64,000 nt of DNA from Microbacterium allomyrinae (GCF_020682705.1 NZ_JAGTTN010000001.1:1-64000), one strand, 5' to 3'; shown: positions 10,797 to 22,860, counted from the stretch's first letter. Notes: a model not told the origin generated them from the letters alone. Program-made: numbers and translations.

Positions 10797-11981
10797 TCAT
10801 CGCTCCGGATCGAGAGGCTTGTGCTGCACGTCGCCGGGCTCTTCGGGACGCGGGTCGTTGAAGTTCACGACATCGCCCGTGTAGGCCGTCTGCATTCCCA
10901 CCGTCACACTCGGTGCGTCGGTGGACGGCGTCGTGTCGATGACCGGAGCCATCGGCCCCTTCGCACGCCCGGCGCGAGCCATCGCCCGCTCGCTCGGCAT
11001 CTTCTTCTGACGCGGGTCGAAAGCGTCGCGCAGTCCATCGCCGATGAAGTTCACGCACAGCGCGATCGCGATGATGAAGATGCCGGGCCACCAGAAGATC
11101 CACGGCCGCGTCGAGAAGGCGGCCTGGTTCTCCGAGATGATCTTCCCGAGCGACGTATCGGGTGACTGCACGCCGAATCCGAGGAAGCTCAGCGACGACT
11201 CCAGCAGGATCGCTCCGGCCATCAGCAGCGTCGCGTTCACGACGATGACGCCGACCGAGTTCGGAAGGATGTGCCGGAAGATGATGCGGCGATCACGCGC
11301 TCCCGAAACGCGAGCAGCATCGACGAACTCCCGCTCGCGGAGCGTGAGGAACTCGCCGCGCACGAGCCGCGCCATCGTCGTCCACGCGAAGAGGCCGATC
11401 ACGACGCCCAGCACGGCTGCGCCGAGGCTGCCGAACGTATTGCCGAGAACCGAGCCGATCACGATGAGCGGGATCGTGATGATGATGTCGGTGAAGCGCA
11501 TCAGCACCGAGTCGGTGACCTTGCCGTAGAAGCCCGCGACGGCGCCGATCACGACACCGAAGATCGTGGCCACCACGCCCGCGATCACCATGACCATGAT
11601 CGACTGCTGCGCTCCGCGCATCACGACCGCGAAGATGTCGCGGCCGACCTCGTCCTGACCGAACGGGTGGTCGCCGAACTGCAGCGGCCACAGACTCATC
11701 GTCGGCACGCCGTTGTTGACCTTCGGGGGAATCTCGTCCCACGAGTACTGCCACCAGCCGGGGATCCGCAACCCCCACAGGTTCACACCCACCGAGGTGA
11801 ACGCGAGGATGACGATGAAGGCCAGCACGATGATCGAGATGAGCGCGGCCCGGTGGCGGAAGAACCGGCGACGGACGATCTGGCCCTGGCTGAGCCCCTC
11901 GGTCTCTTTCTGCTCGATCGAGACCTCGGCCTTCGCCTCGGTCTCGCGGGCGTCGGATTCGTTGACAGTTGAGGCGTTCAT
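10797..11981 (-). CDS. Peptide-type ABC transporter permease (DppC-like)
   Basis: Inner-membrane permease of 394 residues: an N-terminal cytoplasmic segment, TM1 (residues ~40-60), a periplasmic loop, then the BPD_transp_1 core with the EAA-loop region around RLVRGEFLTLREREFVDAARVSGA. The FGFGVQSPDTSLGKII segment is typical of OppC/DppC. A C-terminal hydrophilic extension of about 80 residues (after FDPRQKK) is longer than usual. Starts 2 nt after the DppB-like stop, hence coupled. Confidence 0.92.
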   Translation of the reverse strand: MNASTVNESDARETEAKAEVSIEQKETEGLSQGQIVRRRFFRHRAALISIIVLAFIVILAFTSVGVNLWGLRIPGWWQYSWDEIPPKVNNGVPTMSLWPLQFGDHPFGQDEVGRDIFAVVMRGAQQSIMVMVIAGVVATIFGVVIGAVAGFYGKVTDSVLMRFTDIIITIPLIVIGSVLGNTFGSLGAAVLGVVIGLFAWTTMARLVRGEFLTLREREFVDAARVSGARDRRIIFRHILPNSVGVIVVNATLLMAGAILLESSLSFLGFGVQSPDTSLGKIISENQAAFSTRPWIFWWPGIFIIAIALCVNFIGDGLRDAFDPRQKKMPSERAMARAGRAKGPMAPVIDTTPSTDAPSVTVGMQTAYTGDVVNFNDPRPEEPGDVQHKPLDPER

Positions 11982-11982
11982 G

Positions 11983-13500
11983 TCAGCCCACCTTGATTCT
12001 CGGGTCGAGGGCCGCGTAGACGAGGTCCGCGATGAGGTTGAACAGGACCGCCAGTGTTCCGGTCACGACGAAGAACGCCATCACCGGGTTGGGGTCGTGG
12101 GCGTCCAGCGCTGTGACGAACAGTCGCCCCATGCCTGTCCAGCCGAAGACGGTCTCGGTCACGACGGCGCCGCCGATGATGGCGCCCACGTCGAACGCGA
12201 TGATCGTGGTGATCGGGATGAGTGCGTTTCGGAACGCGTGTCGCACGATGACCGTTCGCTGGGTGAGGCCCTTTGCACGAGCGGTGCGGATGTAGTCCTG
12301 GTTCATCACCTCGAGCAGGCTCGCACGCGAATAACGCGTGTAGCTGGCGAACGAGATCAGGATGATCGCGATGGTCGGCAGGAGCAGGTGCGTGTAGAGG
12401 TCGATGCCCTGGACCCAGAAGTTGCCGCCGAGGCCGGGTGTCGAGGCGCCCACCGTCGCGATGGGACGACCTCGGACGCGACTGGAGTTCGAGTAGACCT
12501 CCCAGTAGGACATGTACTTGTCCAGAGCGATGAGCGCCGCGACGAGGAAGCCGACGATGGCCGTCGTGCGCACGACGGGGCCACGATCCGGCGAGCCCAT
12601 GAACCAGCCGATGGCGCCGCTCACCACCACGGCGATCGCCGCGAGCAGGAGGAAGAACCACAGCGTCATCCCGTTGAGGATGTTGTTGATCATCGGGAAG
12701 TACAGTGCGATGCCGATCACGGCGACGATGAGCGCCGCGTAGAGCGCCTTTCGGTTGCGGAGCCCCGTCGAGATGGCGGTGACCCCGACGGCGATGCCGA
12801 GCGCCAGGAACGAGTACACCACGATGCCGATACTCGGATCGGCGAACCACTGGGTGACGGACAGGTAGGTGAACACCGCGCCCGTGGCGACGGCCGAGAC
12901 CGCGAAGACGGTGAGTCTGCGGCGCCACTTTCCGCCGAGCAGAGACATCCAGATCAGCCCCGTGACGACCGCTATCCCGAGGATGACGGGCACGGATATC
13001 GTCGGATTCGCCAGCCAGTTGTTCATCTGGATCGCGCCGTACTGCTTCAGCAGCACGGCGACCCAGAAGATCGGAAGCGAGAAGAAGAGGAACGACAGCA
13101 GCGTGACGCCGTAGTCGAAGCCGGTGTACTGACGCAGCGCCGAGATGATGCCGACGCTGATGCCGAGGACGATGGCGACGACCGTGGCGGTGGTGACCAG
13201 CGTCAGCGTCGACGCGATCGCGTTGCCCAGCAGAGCGTTGACCTGCTGATTCTGGATGCTGATGCCGAAGTCGCCGCGGAACAGAGCGCCGAGCCACAGG
13301 AAGTAGCGCAGCGGCGGGGGGACGTCGAGGTTGAGAAGCTTTGTGCGAGCTTCGATGAGCTCGGCTTTGTTCGGTGCATTGCTCTGCCGCAGGTCTTCGA
13401 GGGGGTCTCCCGAGAAGGACACGAGCAGATACATCAGGAACGTCGCGGCGAAGAGCACGAAGATCGACGCGATCAACCGCCGGATGATGAATGAAGCCAT
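11983..13500 (-). CDS. Peptide-type ABC transporter permease (DppB-like), enlarged
   Basis: Permease subunit of the same importer. The N terminus FIIRRLIASIFVLF and the C-terminal core (YTRYSRASLLEVMNQDYIRTAR, GRLFVTAL) are characteristic of OppB/DppB. At 505 residues it exceeds the usual 310-340: roughly residues 180-340 form an inserted block with several extra hydrophobic helices and two short loops. I chose the ATG at 13500 (ASFIIRR), preceded by GGCGG, rather than an upstream in-frame start without a ribosome site. Enlarged versions occur in other actinobacteria. Confidence 0.88.
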   Translation of the reverse strand: MASFIIRRLIASIFVLFAATFLMYLLVSFSGDPLEDLRQSNAPNKAELIEARTKLLNLDVPPPLRYFLWLGALFRGDFGISIQNQQVNALLGNAIASTLTLVTTATVVAIVLGISVGIISALRQYTGFDYGVTLLSFLFFSLPIFWVAVLLKQYGAIQMNNWLANPTISVPVILGIAVVTGLIWMSLLGGKWRRRLTVFAVSAVATGAVFTYLSVTQWFADPSIGIVVYSFLALGIAVGVTAISTGLRNRKALYAALIVAVIGIALYFPMINNILNGMTLWFFLLLAAIAVVVSGAIGWFMGSPDRGPVVRTTAIVGFLVAALIALDKYMSYWEVYSNSSRVRGRPIATVGASTPGLGGNFWVQGIDLYTHLLLPTIAIILISFASYTRYSRASLLEVMNQDYIRTARAKGLTQRTVIVRHAFRNALIPITTIIAFDVGAIIGGAVVTETVFGWTGMGRLFVTALDAHDPNPVMAFFVVTGTLAVLFNLIADLVYAALDPRIKVG

Positions 13501-13593
13501 GTTGTGGCCGCCTGCCAATCGATGAATCAGCGCAGGAGCCGAGGCCGGCGACACGCCGGGCCCCGTGCTCCGCCGCTGAGAGGAGTCTAACGC

Positions 13594-13631
13594 GGTGGGG
13601 TGCAGGTCCCCTCGGGGACCTGCACCCCACC
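13594..13631 (-). terminator. Strong hairpin between binding-protein and permease genes
   Basis: Arms GGTGGGGTGCAGGTCCCC and GGGGACCTGCACCCCACC, perfectly complementary around a 2-base loop. It lies inside the operon, 47 bases after the substrate-binding-protein stop and about 94 bases before the first permease. Confidence 0.85.
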
Positions 13632-13677
13632 TCGGTCACTCACCGAGCGCGAGCTCGGCGCGAGCCGTTTCGGCGAT

Positions 13678-15519
13678 TTACTCCTCCGAGTCGCCGGTGA
13701 CCTCCCAGTCCCAGGCGTTCCAGAACACCGTGGGAGCGAGGATCGAGGACTCGACGTTCGTCACGCGGTCGCTGATCGCGGTGACCTCGGGGAACTGGAA
13801 GATGGTGACTCCGTAGAAGTCCGACCAGAGCGCCGTGTCCATCTCGACCTGGAGGTCGATCTTCGCCTGCTCGTCGAACTCGACGTTCAGCTGCGCGATG
13901 ATGTCATCGACCTCTGCGTTCGAGTAGAAGTTCAGGTTGTTGATGCCACCGGTCTCGAACGTCGGGAGCGAGTTCGTCACCCCGAGGCTCGTGGACTGCC
14001 AGCCGAACAGCGATGCGTCGTACGCACCGGGCGTGCCGAGCAGGCCGCCCCACTCCTCCGAGCCGCAGTCCGTGACGTTGAAGCCGGCCTGGGCGGCCGA
14101 AGCCTGGATCAGGGCGAACTCGTTGACACGACGCGGGTTGTTGGACGCGTACAGGATGCAGACCGAGGTGTCGGTGATACCCGACTCGGCGAGCAGGGCC
14201 TTGGCGCCCTCGATGTCGACGTCGGCGTATGCGTCCGAGCCGTTCGCGGCGACGGACTCGTCATAGCCCTCGGCACCGGGCACGAAGATCTGCGAGTTAC
14301 GCACGATGGCGCTGTCGCCGATGATCGGCTTGATGAGGGTGTCGACGATCTCCTGGCGCGGGATGACCTTCATGAACGCCTCACGAGCCTGCGCGTTCGA
14401 GAAGATGTTCTCCGGGTTCTTGCCCTGGTCGAACTGCAGGTCGACGTGCTCGTAGGTGCCACCGAGGCTGGTGTCGACCGTGATGCCCTCGATGCCCTCG
14501 AGCGCCGTGGTGATGTCGGCGGTCGCCTGCGGCTGGATGATGTCGACCTCCCCGTTCTCCAGCGCCTGAACCGCGGCGAGCGGGTCGGGGATGAAGCGGA
14601 TCGTGATCTCTTCGATGTTCGCCGAGTTGTCCCCCGTGTACTCCGGGTTCGCGGTGAGCGTGACGTACTGGTCGGCGACGTAGTCGCTGATCATGTACGG
14701 CCCGCTGGCGACGACCAGGTCGGCGTCCTCGGGCATCTCGGTGAAGTTGAAGCCACCGTTCCAGAACGCCGAGATCGGCGCGAGGTCGGCCGCGTCGTTG
14801 CCCTCGATCGCGTCGAGGACGGCCTGCTTGGCCTCGTCGTTGTCTTCGATGCCGAGCGCCTTCTTGCCGACGATGTGCGCGGGGAGCATCTCGCCCATGG
14901 TGGCGAAGGTGAGCTCCCAGTCCACGAACGGCTGGTCGTACGTGATGGTGACCGAGCGGTTGTCGTCGCTGATCTCCGGCTGCTCGGTCACGAGACCGAG
15001 GCCCGAGGTCGGGGTGGCACCGGAGTCGAAGTAGACGACATCGGTGGGGAACGCTTCGGTGAACTCGCCCGTGTCGGGGTCGGTGAAGTCGGCCGGGTCG
15101 AAGTCCGGGGTGTCGAGCGCACGGGACTCTGCAGCCCAGTAGAGCAGGAGGTCGGCTGCGTCCACAGCGGTGCCGTCGGACCACTTCTTGTCTTCGGCGA
15201 CGGTGTACTTGACGGTCAGCGGGTCTTCGCTGACGAGCTCGTACGAGCCGAACGAGGTGTTCTGGACGAGCTCGGGAGTGTTGTTGTAGTAGTTGAAGCC
15301 GTCGAGCACCAAGTAGTTGATGTTGTTGTTCGCGGTCGCGTTGCCGAACGACGTGTTGCCGTTCATCGAATAGAACGCCTGGTTCCACGCTGCGGTGATC
15401 GACGAGCCTTCGACGAGACCGGAGTCATCGCCGCTGTCATCGCCGCCACCGGCAGCGCAGCCTGAGATCGCCAGGGCGCCGACTGCGGTGAGTGCCACCG
15501 CGGCCGAGATGCGCTTCAT
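13678..15519 (-). CDS. Peptide-type ABC transporter substrate-binding lipoprotein (SBP family 5)
   Basis: Extracytoplasmic solute-binding protein of about 613 residues. An N-terminal signal with lipobox ISGC places it as a lipoprotein on the outer face of the membrane; a Gly/Asp linker follows. Family-5 features are visible: the KKWSDGTAVDAADLLLYW block near residue 100 and the later REIVDTLIKP segment. The ATG at 15519 is 10 bases from a strong AGGAGG; a GTG at 15525 is closer to it and in frame. First gene of the importer operon; ligand (peptide, nickel or other) cannot be told. Confidence 0.93.
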   Translation of the reverse strand: MKRISAAVALTAVGALAISGCAAGGGDDSGDDSGLVEGSSITAAWNQAFYSMNGNTSFGNATANNNINYLVLDGFNYYNNTPELVQNTSFGSYELVSEDPLTVKYTVAEDKKWSDGTAVDAADLLLYWAAESRALDTPDFDPADFTDPDTGEFTEAFPTDVVYFDSGATPTSGLGLVTEQPEISDDNRSVTITYDQPFVDWELTFATMGEMLPAHIVGKKALGIEDNDEAKQAVLDAIEGNDAADLAPISAFWNGGFNFTEMPEDADLVVASGPYMISDYVADQYVTLTANPEYTGDNSANIEEITIRFIPDPLAAVQALENGEVDIIQPQATADITTALEGIEGITVDTSLGGTYEHVDLQFDQGKNPENIFSNAQAREAFMKVIPRQEIVDTLIKPIIGDSAIVRNSQIFVPGAEGYDESVAANGSDAYADVDIEGAKALLAESGITDTSVCILYASNNPRRVNEFALIQASAAQAGFNVTDCGSEEWGGLLGTPGAYDASLFGWQSTSLGVTNSLPTFETGGINNLNFYSNAEVDDIIAQLNVEFDEQAKIDLQVEMDTALWSDFYGVTIFQFPEVTAISDRVTNVESSILAPTVFWNAWDWEVTGDSEE

Positions 15520-15590
15520 TCTCACTGTTCCTCCTGTGCAGGGTTTATGCGCACACGTCAGCCATGGCCGAACGTGGCGCGGATGGGAAA

Positions 15591-15619
15591 ACCCTAAGCA
15601 TCGGTGGTGAGATGGTCAA
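15591..15619 (-). promoter_or_regulatory. Promoter of the peptide importer operon
   Basis: TTGACC (15619-15614) and TAGGGT (15596-15591) on the minus strand, 17 bp apart, about 70 bases upstream of the binding-protein start, in an AT-richer intergenic region. Confidence 0.5.
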
Positions 15620-15683
15620 AACGATCGGCCAAAACGTTACAGAGCCTTAACTCAATCGAAGCGAAGTGTGACAATCTGACAAG

Positions 15684-16535
15684 ATGACCTCGCTCAACCG
15701 GCTCGAGGACCGGAGGGTTCCCACGACCCCCTCACCGCTCGGTCGCTACGAGCGCCAGCGCTTGACGTGGGAGATCTGCCTCGTCCTCGCGGTGTCGGTG
15801 GGGCAATCTGCGCTCTACTCGTCGCTCTCACTCGTGCGCCGACTCCTCGCGCCGATTCCGCTCGGCGCGCAGCAGACGCAGGTCAACCCCTCCCAAGACG
15901 CGCAGGCGCTCTGGGATATCGTTTACCAACTGCTGTCCGTCTTCTTCGCCCTGGCTGTCGTGGCGCTCGTGATCTATCTGCTGTGGGAGCCCGGGAACAG
16001 CGCCCTACGGCGGATCGGACTCGACTTCTCGCGCTTCGGCGGAGACCTGGGTCGCGGCATCCTGCTCGCGGCGATGATCGGGATTCCCGGGCTCGCGCTC
16101 TATGCCGCAGGTCGCGCGCTGGGCATCACGGTCGCCGTCGTCGCGTCGCCCCTGGACGCGGCATGGTGGACGATCCCGCTGCTCGTGCTGTCCGCCCTCC
16201 GCGCCGGCCTCACCGAGGAGGTCATCTTCATCGCCTACCTGTTCGATCGGCTTCGCCGGCTCGGCTGGAACTGGTGGGCGATCATCCTGTCGACGGCGGC
16301 CCTGCGCGGCGCCTATCACGCGTACCAGGGCATCGGCGCGATCGTCGGCAACTTCGCAATGGGCGTCGTGTTCGGCTGGTGCTATAAGCGGTGGGGGCGC
16401 GTGATGCCGCTCGTGATCGCGCACACTCTGCTCGACATCGTCGCGTTCGTCGGATACCCGGTCGCCGCGGCGCTGTGGCCGGGGGTCTTCGCCCCGCCCA
16501 CGACCCCGACGCCGAGTCCGACGCCCACCCCCTGA
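15684..16535 (+). CDS. CPBP-family intramembrane metalloprotease (Abi-type)
   Basis: Multi-pass membrane protein of 283 residues with about eight hydrophobic segments. The CPBP/CAAX-protease-like active-site elements are visible in order: GLTEEVIFIAYLF (paired Glu; the Arg of the classical EExxxR motif is not present), GAYHAYQG (His), and AHTLLDIVAF (His/Asp). Family members cleave or process membrane peptides and include bacteriocin-immunity proteins. The tail is PTPTPSPTPTP. Divergent from the importer operon with a 164-bp gap. Substrate unknown. Confidence 0.85.
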   Translation: MTSLNRLEDRRVPTTPSPLGRYERQRLTWEICLVLAVSVGQSALYSSLSLVRRLLAPIPLGAQQTQVNPSQDAQALWDIVYQLLSVFFALAVVALVIYLLWEPGNSALRRIGLDFSRFGGDLGRGILLAAMIGIPGLALYAAGRALGITVAVVASPLDAAWWTIPLLVLSALRAGLTEEVIFIAYLFDRLRRLGWNWWAIILSTAALRGAYHAYQGIGAIVGNFAMGVVFGWCYKRWGRVMPLVIAHTLLDIVAFVGYPVAAALWPGVFAPPTTPTPSPTPTP

Positions 16536-16608
16536 GCCTGTCGGCGCACGCGAGCCCGGCGACTACTTCGCTGCTTCATCCGCCGGCATCAGCCTCCCCA
16601 CCATTCGC

Positions 16609-16666
16609 GAGAATCACTCCAGCGCGCCAGAATCGCCGCCATCCTCGCGCGCTGCGGCGATTCTCG
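16609..16666. repeat. Left copy of a 58-bp inverted repeat
   Basis: Starts GAGAATCACTCC and ends GCGATTCTCG. Its reverse complement recurs at 17825-17882 with 48 of 58 positions identical by manual alignment; similarity continues a few bases outward (CGACGGGG against CGAAGGGG). Each copy is itself dyadic: outer arms GAGAATC/GATTCTC and inner arms AGCGCGC/GCGCGCT, so it can fold into a hairpin. Confidence 0.8.
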
Positions 16667-16733
16667 ACGGGGAGAGGGGGTCCAGTGACGAGCGCGCTGC
16701 GGGGCTCCTCCCGAGGGGGAGCGTCGCGGTGCG

Positions 16734-17858
16734 ATGTCCACAGAACGTGCGAACGCGCGGGAGACCGAGCGGGCGGGCGGCGACGATGTGCGGATGCCTC
16801 AACCTCTCGCCCTGCGCGGCTCGCCTCTCGAGTTGATCGTGACCGACGAGCGCGCGCCGATCGCGCGGCCGCGCGAGATTCCCGGACTCGTCCGCGTGCG
16901 CCACGGTGTCTACGCGGTGCGTTCCGCGTGGCACGACCTCAAGCCGTGGGATCGCTACCTCGCTCGCGTGCACGCTCTCGCGCTCCGACGACCGGGGACG
17001 ACGTTCTGCCTGGAGTCGGCCGCAGCGCTTCACGGCGCTCCGATCTTCGGGGAGCCGCGCCATCTGCATGTCTTCGACACGAGATGGCCGACATCCCATC
17101 GTCAGAGTGACGTGGTGCTCCATACGAGCGTGGACCCGCGCGCGACGATCAGGATCGGCGACATCACGCTGACCGACGCGGTCTCGACCGCCGTGGATCT
17201 GGTGCGCGCGATTCCGCCCGCGTTCGCCCTCGCCGTCGCGGATGCCTTCATCTCGCCGAGGCAGCTCGGGCTCACAGAGGTGCCGGAGCTCCGCGCTCTC
17301 GCGCGCGGTCAGCGCAACCCTCGCAACAGACGCCGCCTGGAGTGGGCGTGGAAGAACGCGGACGCACGCTCGGAGTCGACAGGCGAGTCGGTAAGCCGCG
17401 CCGTGATCGACTGGCTGGGCTACGACCGCCCGGAGCTGCAAACAAGGTTCCGATGGGAGGGCGCGGACGATCGGGTCGACTTCTTCTGGCCCTCGTCCGA
17501 GATCGTCGGCGAATCCGACGGCTTCGGAAAGTACGGCGCTGCCGATCCCGAAGAGGTGGCGTGGCGCCTGCTCGCGGAGAAGCGGCGGGAAGACCGAATC
17601 CGCCGACATGTCCGTGGATTCGCCCGGTGGGAGTGGGCCGATGTGATGCGCGTGCACGCGCTGGACGAGAAGCTGCGTATGGCGGGAGTTCCGCGGGTCG
17701 CGGCCACGCAACCCGCCATGCTCGCGACTCTCCGGACCAATCCACGCGCTCTCCCATCCCGGTCGCCGAAGCCCGGGTACCGGAGTCCGATCGAGCCCCG
17801 GACGCTCATCGCTGAGTCCCCCTTCGAGAATCGCCAGAGCGCGCGAGGCTTGGGGTGA
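16734..17858 (+). CDS. AbiEi-antitoxin/DUF559-type protein with nuclease-like C-terminal domain
   Basis: A 374-residue protein. Residues ~30-190 resemble the AbiEi-antitoxin/transcriptional-regulator type region (PREIPGLVRVRHGVYAV, then LESAAALHG and DAVSTAVDL). The C-terminal part (about 225-320) has the pattern of a restriction-endonuclease-like PD-(D/E)XK domain related to DUF559/Vsr proteins: ESVSRAVIDWLG, DDRVDFFWPSSEIVGESDG with candidate metal-binding Asp/Glu, then EKRREDRIRR. No partner toxin gene is adjacent. The last dozen codons lie inside the right inverted repeat. A GTG at 16788 is an alternative start. Real biochemical activity is unknown. Confidence 0.65.
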   Translation: MSTERANARETERAGGDDVRMPQPLALRGSPLELIVTDERAPIARPREIPGLVRVRHGVYAVRSAWHDLKPWDRYLARVHALALRRPGTTFCLESAAALHGAPIFGEPRHLHVFDTRWPTSHRQSDVVLHTSVDPRATIRIGDITLTDAVSTAVDLVRAIPPAFALAVADAFISPRQLGLTEVPELRALARGQRNPRNRRRLEWAWKNADARSESTGESVSRAVIDWLGYDRPELQTRFRWEGADDRVDFFWPSSEIVGESDGFGKYGAADPEEVAWRLLAEKRREDRIRRHVRGFARWEWADVMRVHALDEKLRMAGVPRVAATQPAMLATLRTNPRALPSRSPKPGYRSPIEPRTLIAESPFENRQSARGLG

Positions 17859-17882
17859 TTCTGGCGCGCCGTTGCGATTCTC
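17825..17882. repeat. Right copy of the 58-bp inverted repeat
   Basis: Reverse-complement partner of 16609-16666. It overlaps the 3' end of the preceding coding region, supplying its stop codon (17856-17858). Confidence 0.8.
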
Positions 17883-17909
17883 GGCAAAAGGGCGGTGCGC
17901 GCGCCGGAC

Positions 17910-17945
17910 AGCGACGGGATGCCGGGGCACCGGCATCCCGTCGCT
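17910..17945 (-). terminator. Terminator of the gcv operon
   Basis: Perfect 15-bp arms AGCGACGGGATGCCG / CGGCATCCCGTCGCT with a 6-base loop, 11 bases beyond the gcvP stop; may also stop transcription of the preceding plus-strand gene. Confidence 0.8.
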
Positions 17946-17955
17946 CACCGGACGA

Positions 17956-20885
<2,930 letters not shown>

Positions 20886-20889
<4 letters not shown>

Positions 20890-21269
20890 TCCGCGCCTCC
20901 CGTAAGCGCCACGTAGCCATCGCGGTCGAGGAGCTCGGCCACCGCCGCGGCGTCCACCCTGAGCTTGATGAGCCAGCCCGCGCCGAACGGGTCGGAGTTG
21001 ACCAGAGCGGGATCGTCGACCACGGCGTCGTTCGCCTCGACGACCTCACCCGTGAGCGGTGCGTAGAGCTCGCCGACCGATTTCGTCGACTCGATCTCGC
21101 CGACGACGGTGGCGGCGATGACCGCCGAGCCCGCGTCCGGCAGCTCGACGAAGACCACGTCGCCGAGCTTGTCGGCGGCGTAGTCGGTGATGCCGACCGT
21201 GGCGATGTCGCCCTCGAGGGCGACCCACTCGTGCTCGGCGGTGTACTTGAGTGCGTTGAGATCGGTCAC
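20886..21269 (-). CDS. gcvH: Glycine cleavage system H protein
   Basis: Lipoyl carrier that shuttles the aminomethyl group between P, T and L proteins. The 127 residues include the lipoylation lysine K63 in the [12 protein letters not shown] context. Full length. Lies between gcvT (28 bp upstream) and gcvP (4-nt overlap). No lipoyl dehydrogenase gene is in the cluster; it is presumably shared with other complexes. Confidence 0.97.
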
Positions 21270-21297
21270 GGGGTCTCCTCCGGGGTTCGGTCGTGGG

Positions 21298-22512
21298 TCA
21301 CTGGGCGCGACGATAGAAGGGCAGGGTGGTCACGGTGGCGGGGATGCGGGTCCCCCGCACGTCCACGAAAAGCGGGGTGCCGGGCTCGCTGAGGGTGGGC
21401 GAGACGAACGCCATCGCGATCGGATGTCCCAGGGTGGGACTGAGCGCCCCGCTCGTGATCTCGCCGACCGGCAGCGCGGCGTCGGCCGAGTCGTACACCG
21501 CGTATCCGGCGCGGCCTGCGCGCCTGCCCTCGGAGGCGAGCCCGACGAGCACCGGCGCGTCGGCCGCCACCACGGCGGAGAGCCCCGCCTTGCCGACGAA
21601 CTCGTCCTTGTCGGCGGCCACCACCCGTGCGAGACCGGCCTGCGCAGGCACGATGTCGAGCGACAGCTCGTGGCCGTAGAGCGGCATGCCCGCTTCCAGG
21701 CGCAGCGTGTCGCGGGCGGCGAGCCCGGCGGGCACCAGCCCGTGAGGCTCTCCGGCCGCCAGGAGCGCATCCCACAGCGCGGGGGCGACCGCGGTCGGCA
21801 CGAGCAGCTCGAAGCCGTCCTCGCCCGTGTACCCCGTGCGTCCGACGAACAGTGGCACGCCGTCGAACTCGCCCGCCGCCCACGAGTAATAGCCGAGGTC
21901 GGCAAGCTCCGGGGTCACGCCGGAGATCCCCGGTGTCGCCTCGACGACGGCCCGGGCCCGCGGTCCCTGCACGGCGACGAGGGCGTAAGCGTCGGTCGCG
22001 TCCTCCACGAGGGCGCGCGGCGCACCCGCGACGAACGCGAAGTCGCCTGCGGGGATCTCGGTCGGCGATTGCGGGCTGCGGAACCCGTCCGAGCGCTGCG
22101 CGAAGGCTTCGGAGACGGCATCACGGTTTCCCGCGTTCGCGATCACGAGAAAGCGGGCGTCGGCGATCCGGTACACGATCACGTCGTCGACGATGCCGCC
22201 CGACTCGGCGAGAACGAGCGAGTACTTCGCCTTCCCTACGCGCATCGTGCTGATCCTGCCCGCAACTGCAAAGTCGAGGAACGCCGCGGCATCCGGCCCC
22301 GTGACGAGGAACTCGGCCATGTGCGAGATGTCGAACAGACCGGCGGCCGCGCGCACGGCATGGTGCTCGGCGAGATCCGAGCTGTAGCGCACCGGCATGA
22401 GCCAGCCGCCGAAATCGGTGAAGGATGCTCCGAGGGCCGAATGCCGATCGTGCAGCGTCGTCACTCTGAGGGGATCCGCCACACTCTCGTGCGGCGCGGT
22501 GGCTTCGGTCAT
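21298..22512 (-). CDS. gcvT: Aminomethyltransferase (glycine cleavage T protein)
   Basis: Releases ammonia from the aminomethyl-lipoyl intermediate and passes the one-carbon unit to tetrahydrofolate. Recognisable segments: [20 protein letters not shown], the [11 protein letters not shown] block, [13 protein letters not shown], and the [22 protein letters not shown] region, which are hallmarks of GcvT. I use the ATG at 22512, preceded by GGGAGA; an in-frame ATG at 22575 lies in riboswitch sequence. About 404 residues, slightly longer than average. First gene of gcvTHP. Confidence 0.96.
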   Translation of the reverse strand: MTEATAPHESVADPLRVTTLHDRHSALGASFTDFGGWLMPVRYSSDLAEHHAVRAAAGLFDISHMAEFLVTGPDAAAFLDFAVAGRISTMRVGKAKYSLVLAESGGIVDDVIVYRIADARFLVIANAGNRDAVSEAFAQRSDGFRSPQSPTEIPAGDFAFVAGAPRALVEDATDAYALVAVQGPRARAVVEATPGISGVTPELADLGYYSWAAGEFDGVPLFVGRTGYTGEDGFELLVPTAVAPALWDALLAAGEPHGLVPAGLAARDTLRLEAGMPLYGHELSLDIVPAQAGLARVVAADKDEFVGKAGLSAVVAADAPVLVGLASEGRRAGRAGYAVYDSADAALPVGEITSGALSPTLGHPIAMAFVSPTLSEPGTPLFVDVRGTRIPATVTTLPFYRRAQ

Positions 22513-22561
22513 GAGTTCTCCCGGGTCGCGGGCGGGCAGACGCCGGACGGCGCCTGTGAAC

Positions 22562-22860
22562 TCCCCCTCTGTCAATGGGCCTGAGAGTTTCGCCGGATGC
22601 GGGGCACCCGGGTTTCACCGTCGGCGGATCGCGAGCATCCGGAAGCCCGGCAACGAGAGATGGAGACACGTAGCGGTCGGGTCACCCGGGAGGTTTCGAT
22701 GCGGCGCTGGAGCGCCTTACTCAACCCGATTTCTTGCTGCGCTCGAAATCGCTTTCCAGAGTCGGCCTCACCCGAACGGTACGAGTACCTGAGAGATTGG
22801 CGGGGAGGCTTGCTCCTTCGGTGCCCGACGATCGTGCTGTCGAGGCTCTCCCGCCCGGGT
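22562..22860 (-). promoter_or_regulatory. Glycine riboswitch (gcvT type, probably tandem)
   Basis: Minus-strand leader of gcvT. Aptamer 1 shows the conserved series GGGAGAG (22855-22849), GCACCGAAGGAGCAA, AATCTCTCAGGTAC and ACCGTTCGGGTGAGGC. Further down, GACGGTGAAACC, GGCGAAACTCTCAGG and GACAGAGGGGGAG (ending near 22562) look like the core and closing strand of a second aptamer, although its 5' GGAGAG is not obvious. In known cases glycine binding turns the gcv operon on. Confidence 0.88.

Noticed and set aside
11713..13494. 593-codon open frame on the plus strand
   Set aside because: Antisense of the DppB/DppC-like permease genes, charge-rich and repetitive; no domain.
16734..17858. Complete toxin-antitoxin pair
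   Set aside because: Only one gene is present; no neighbouring nucleotidyltransferase or other toxin frame.
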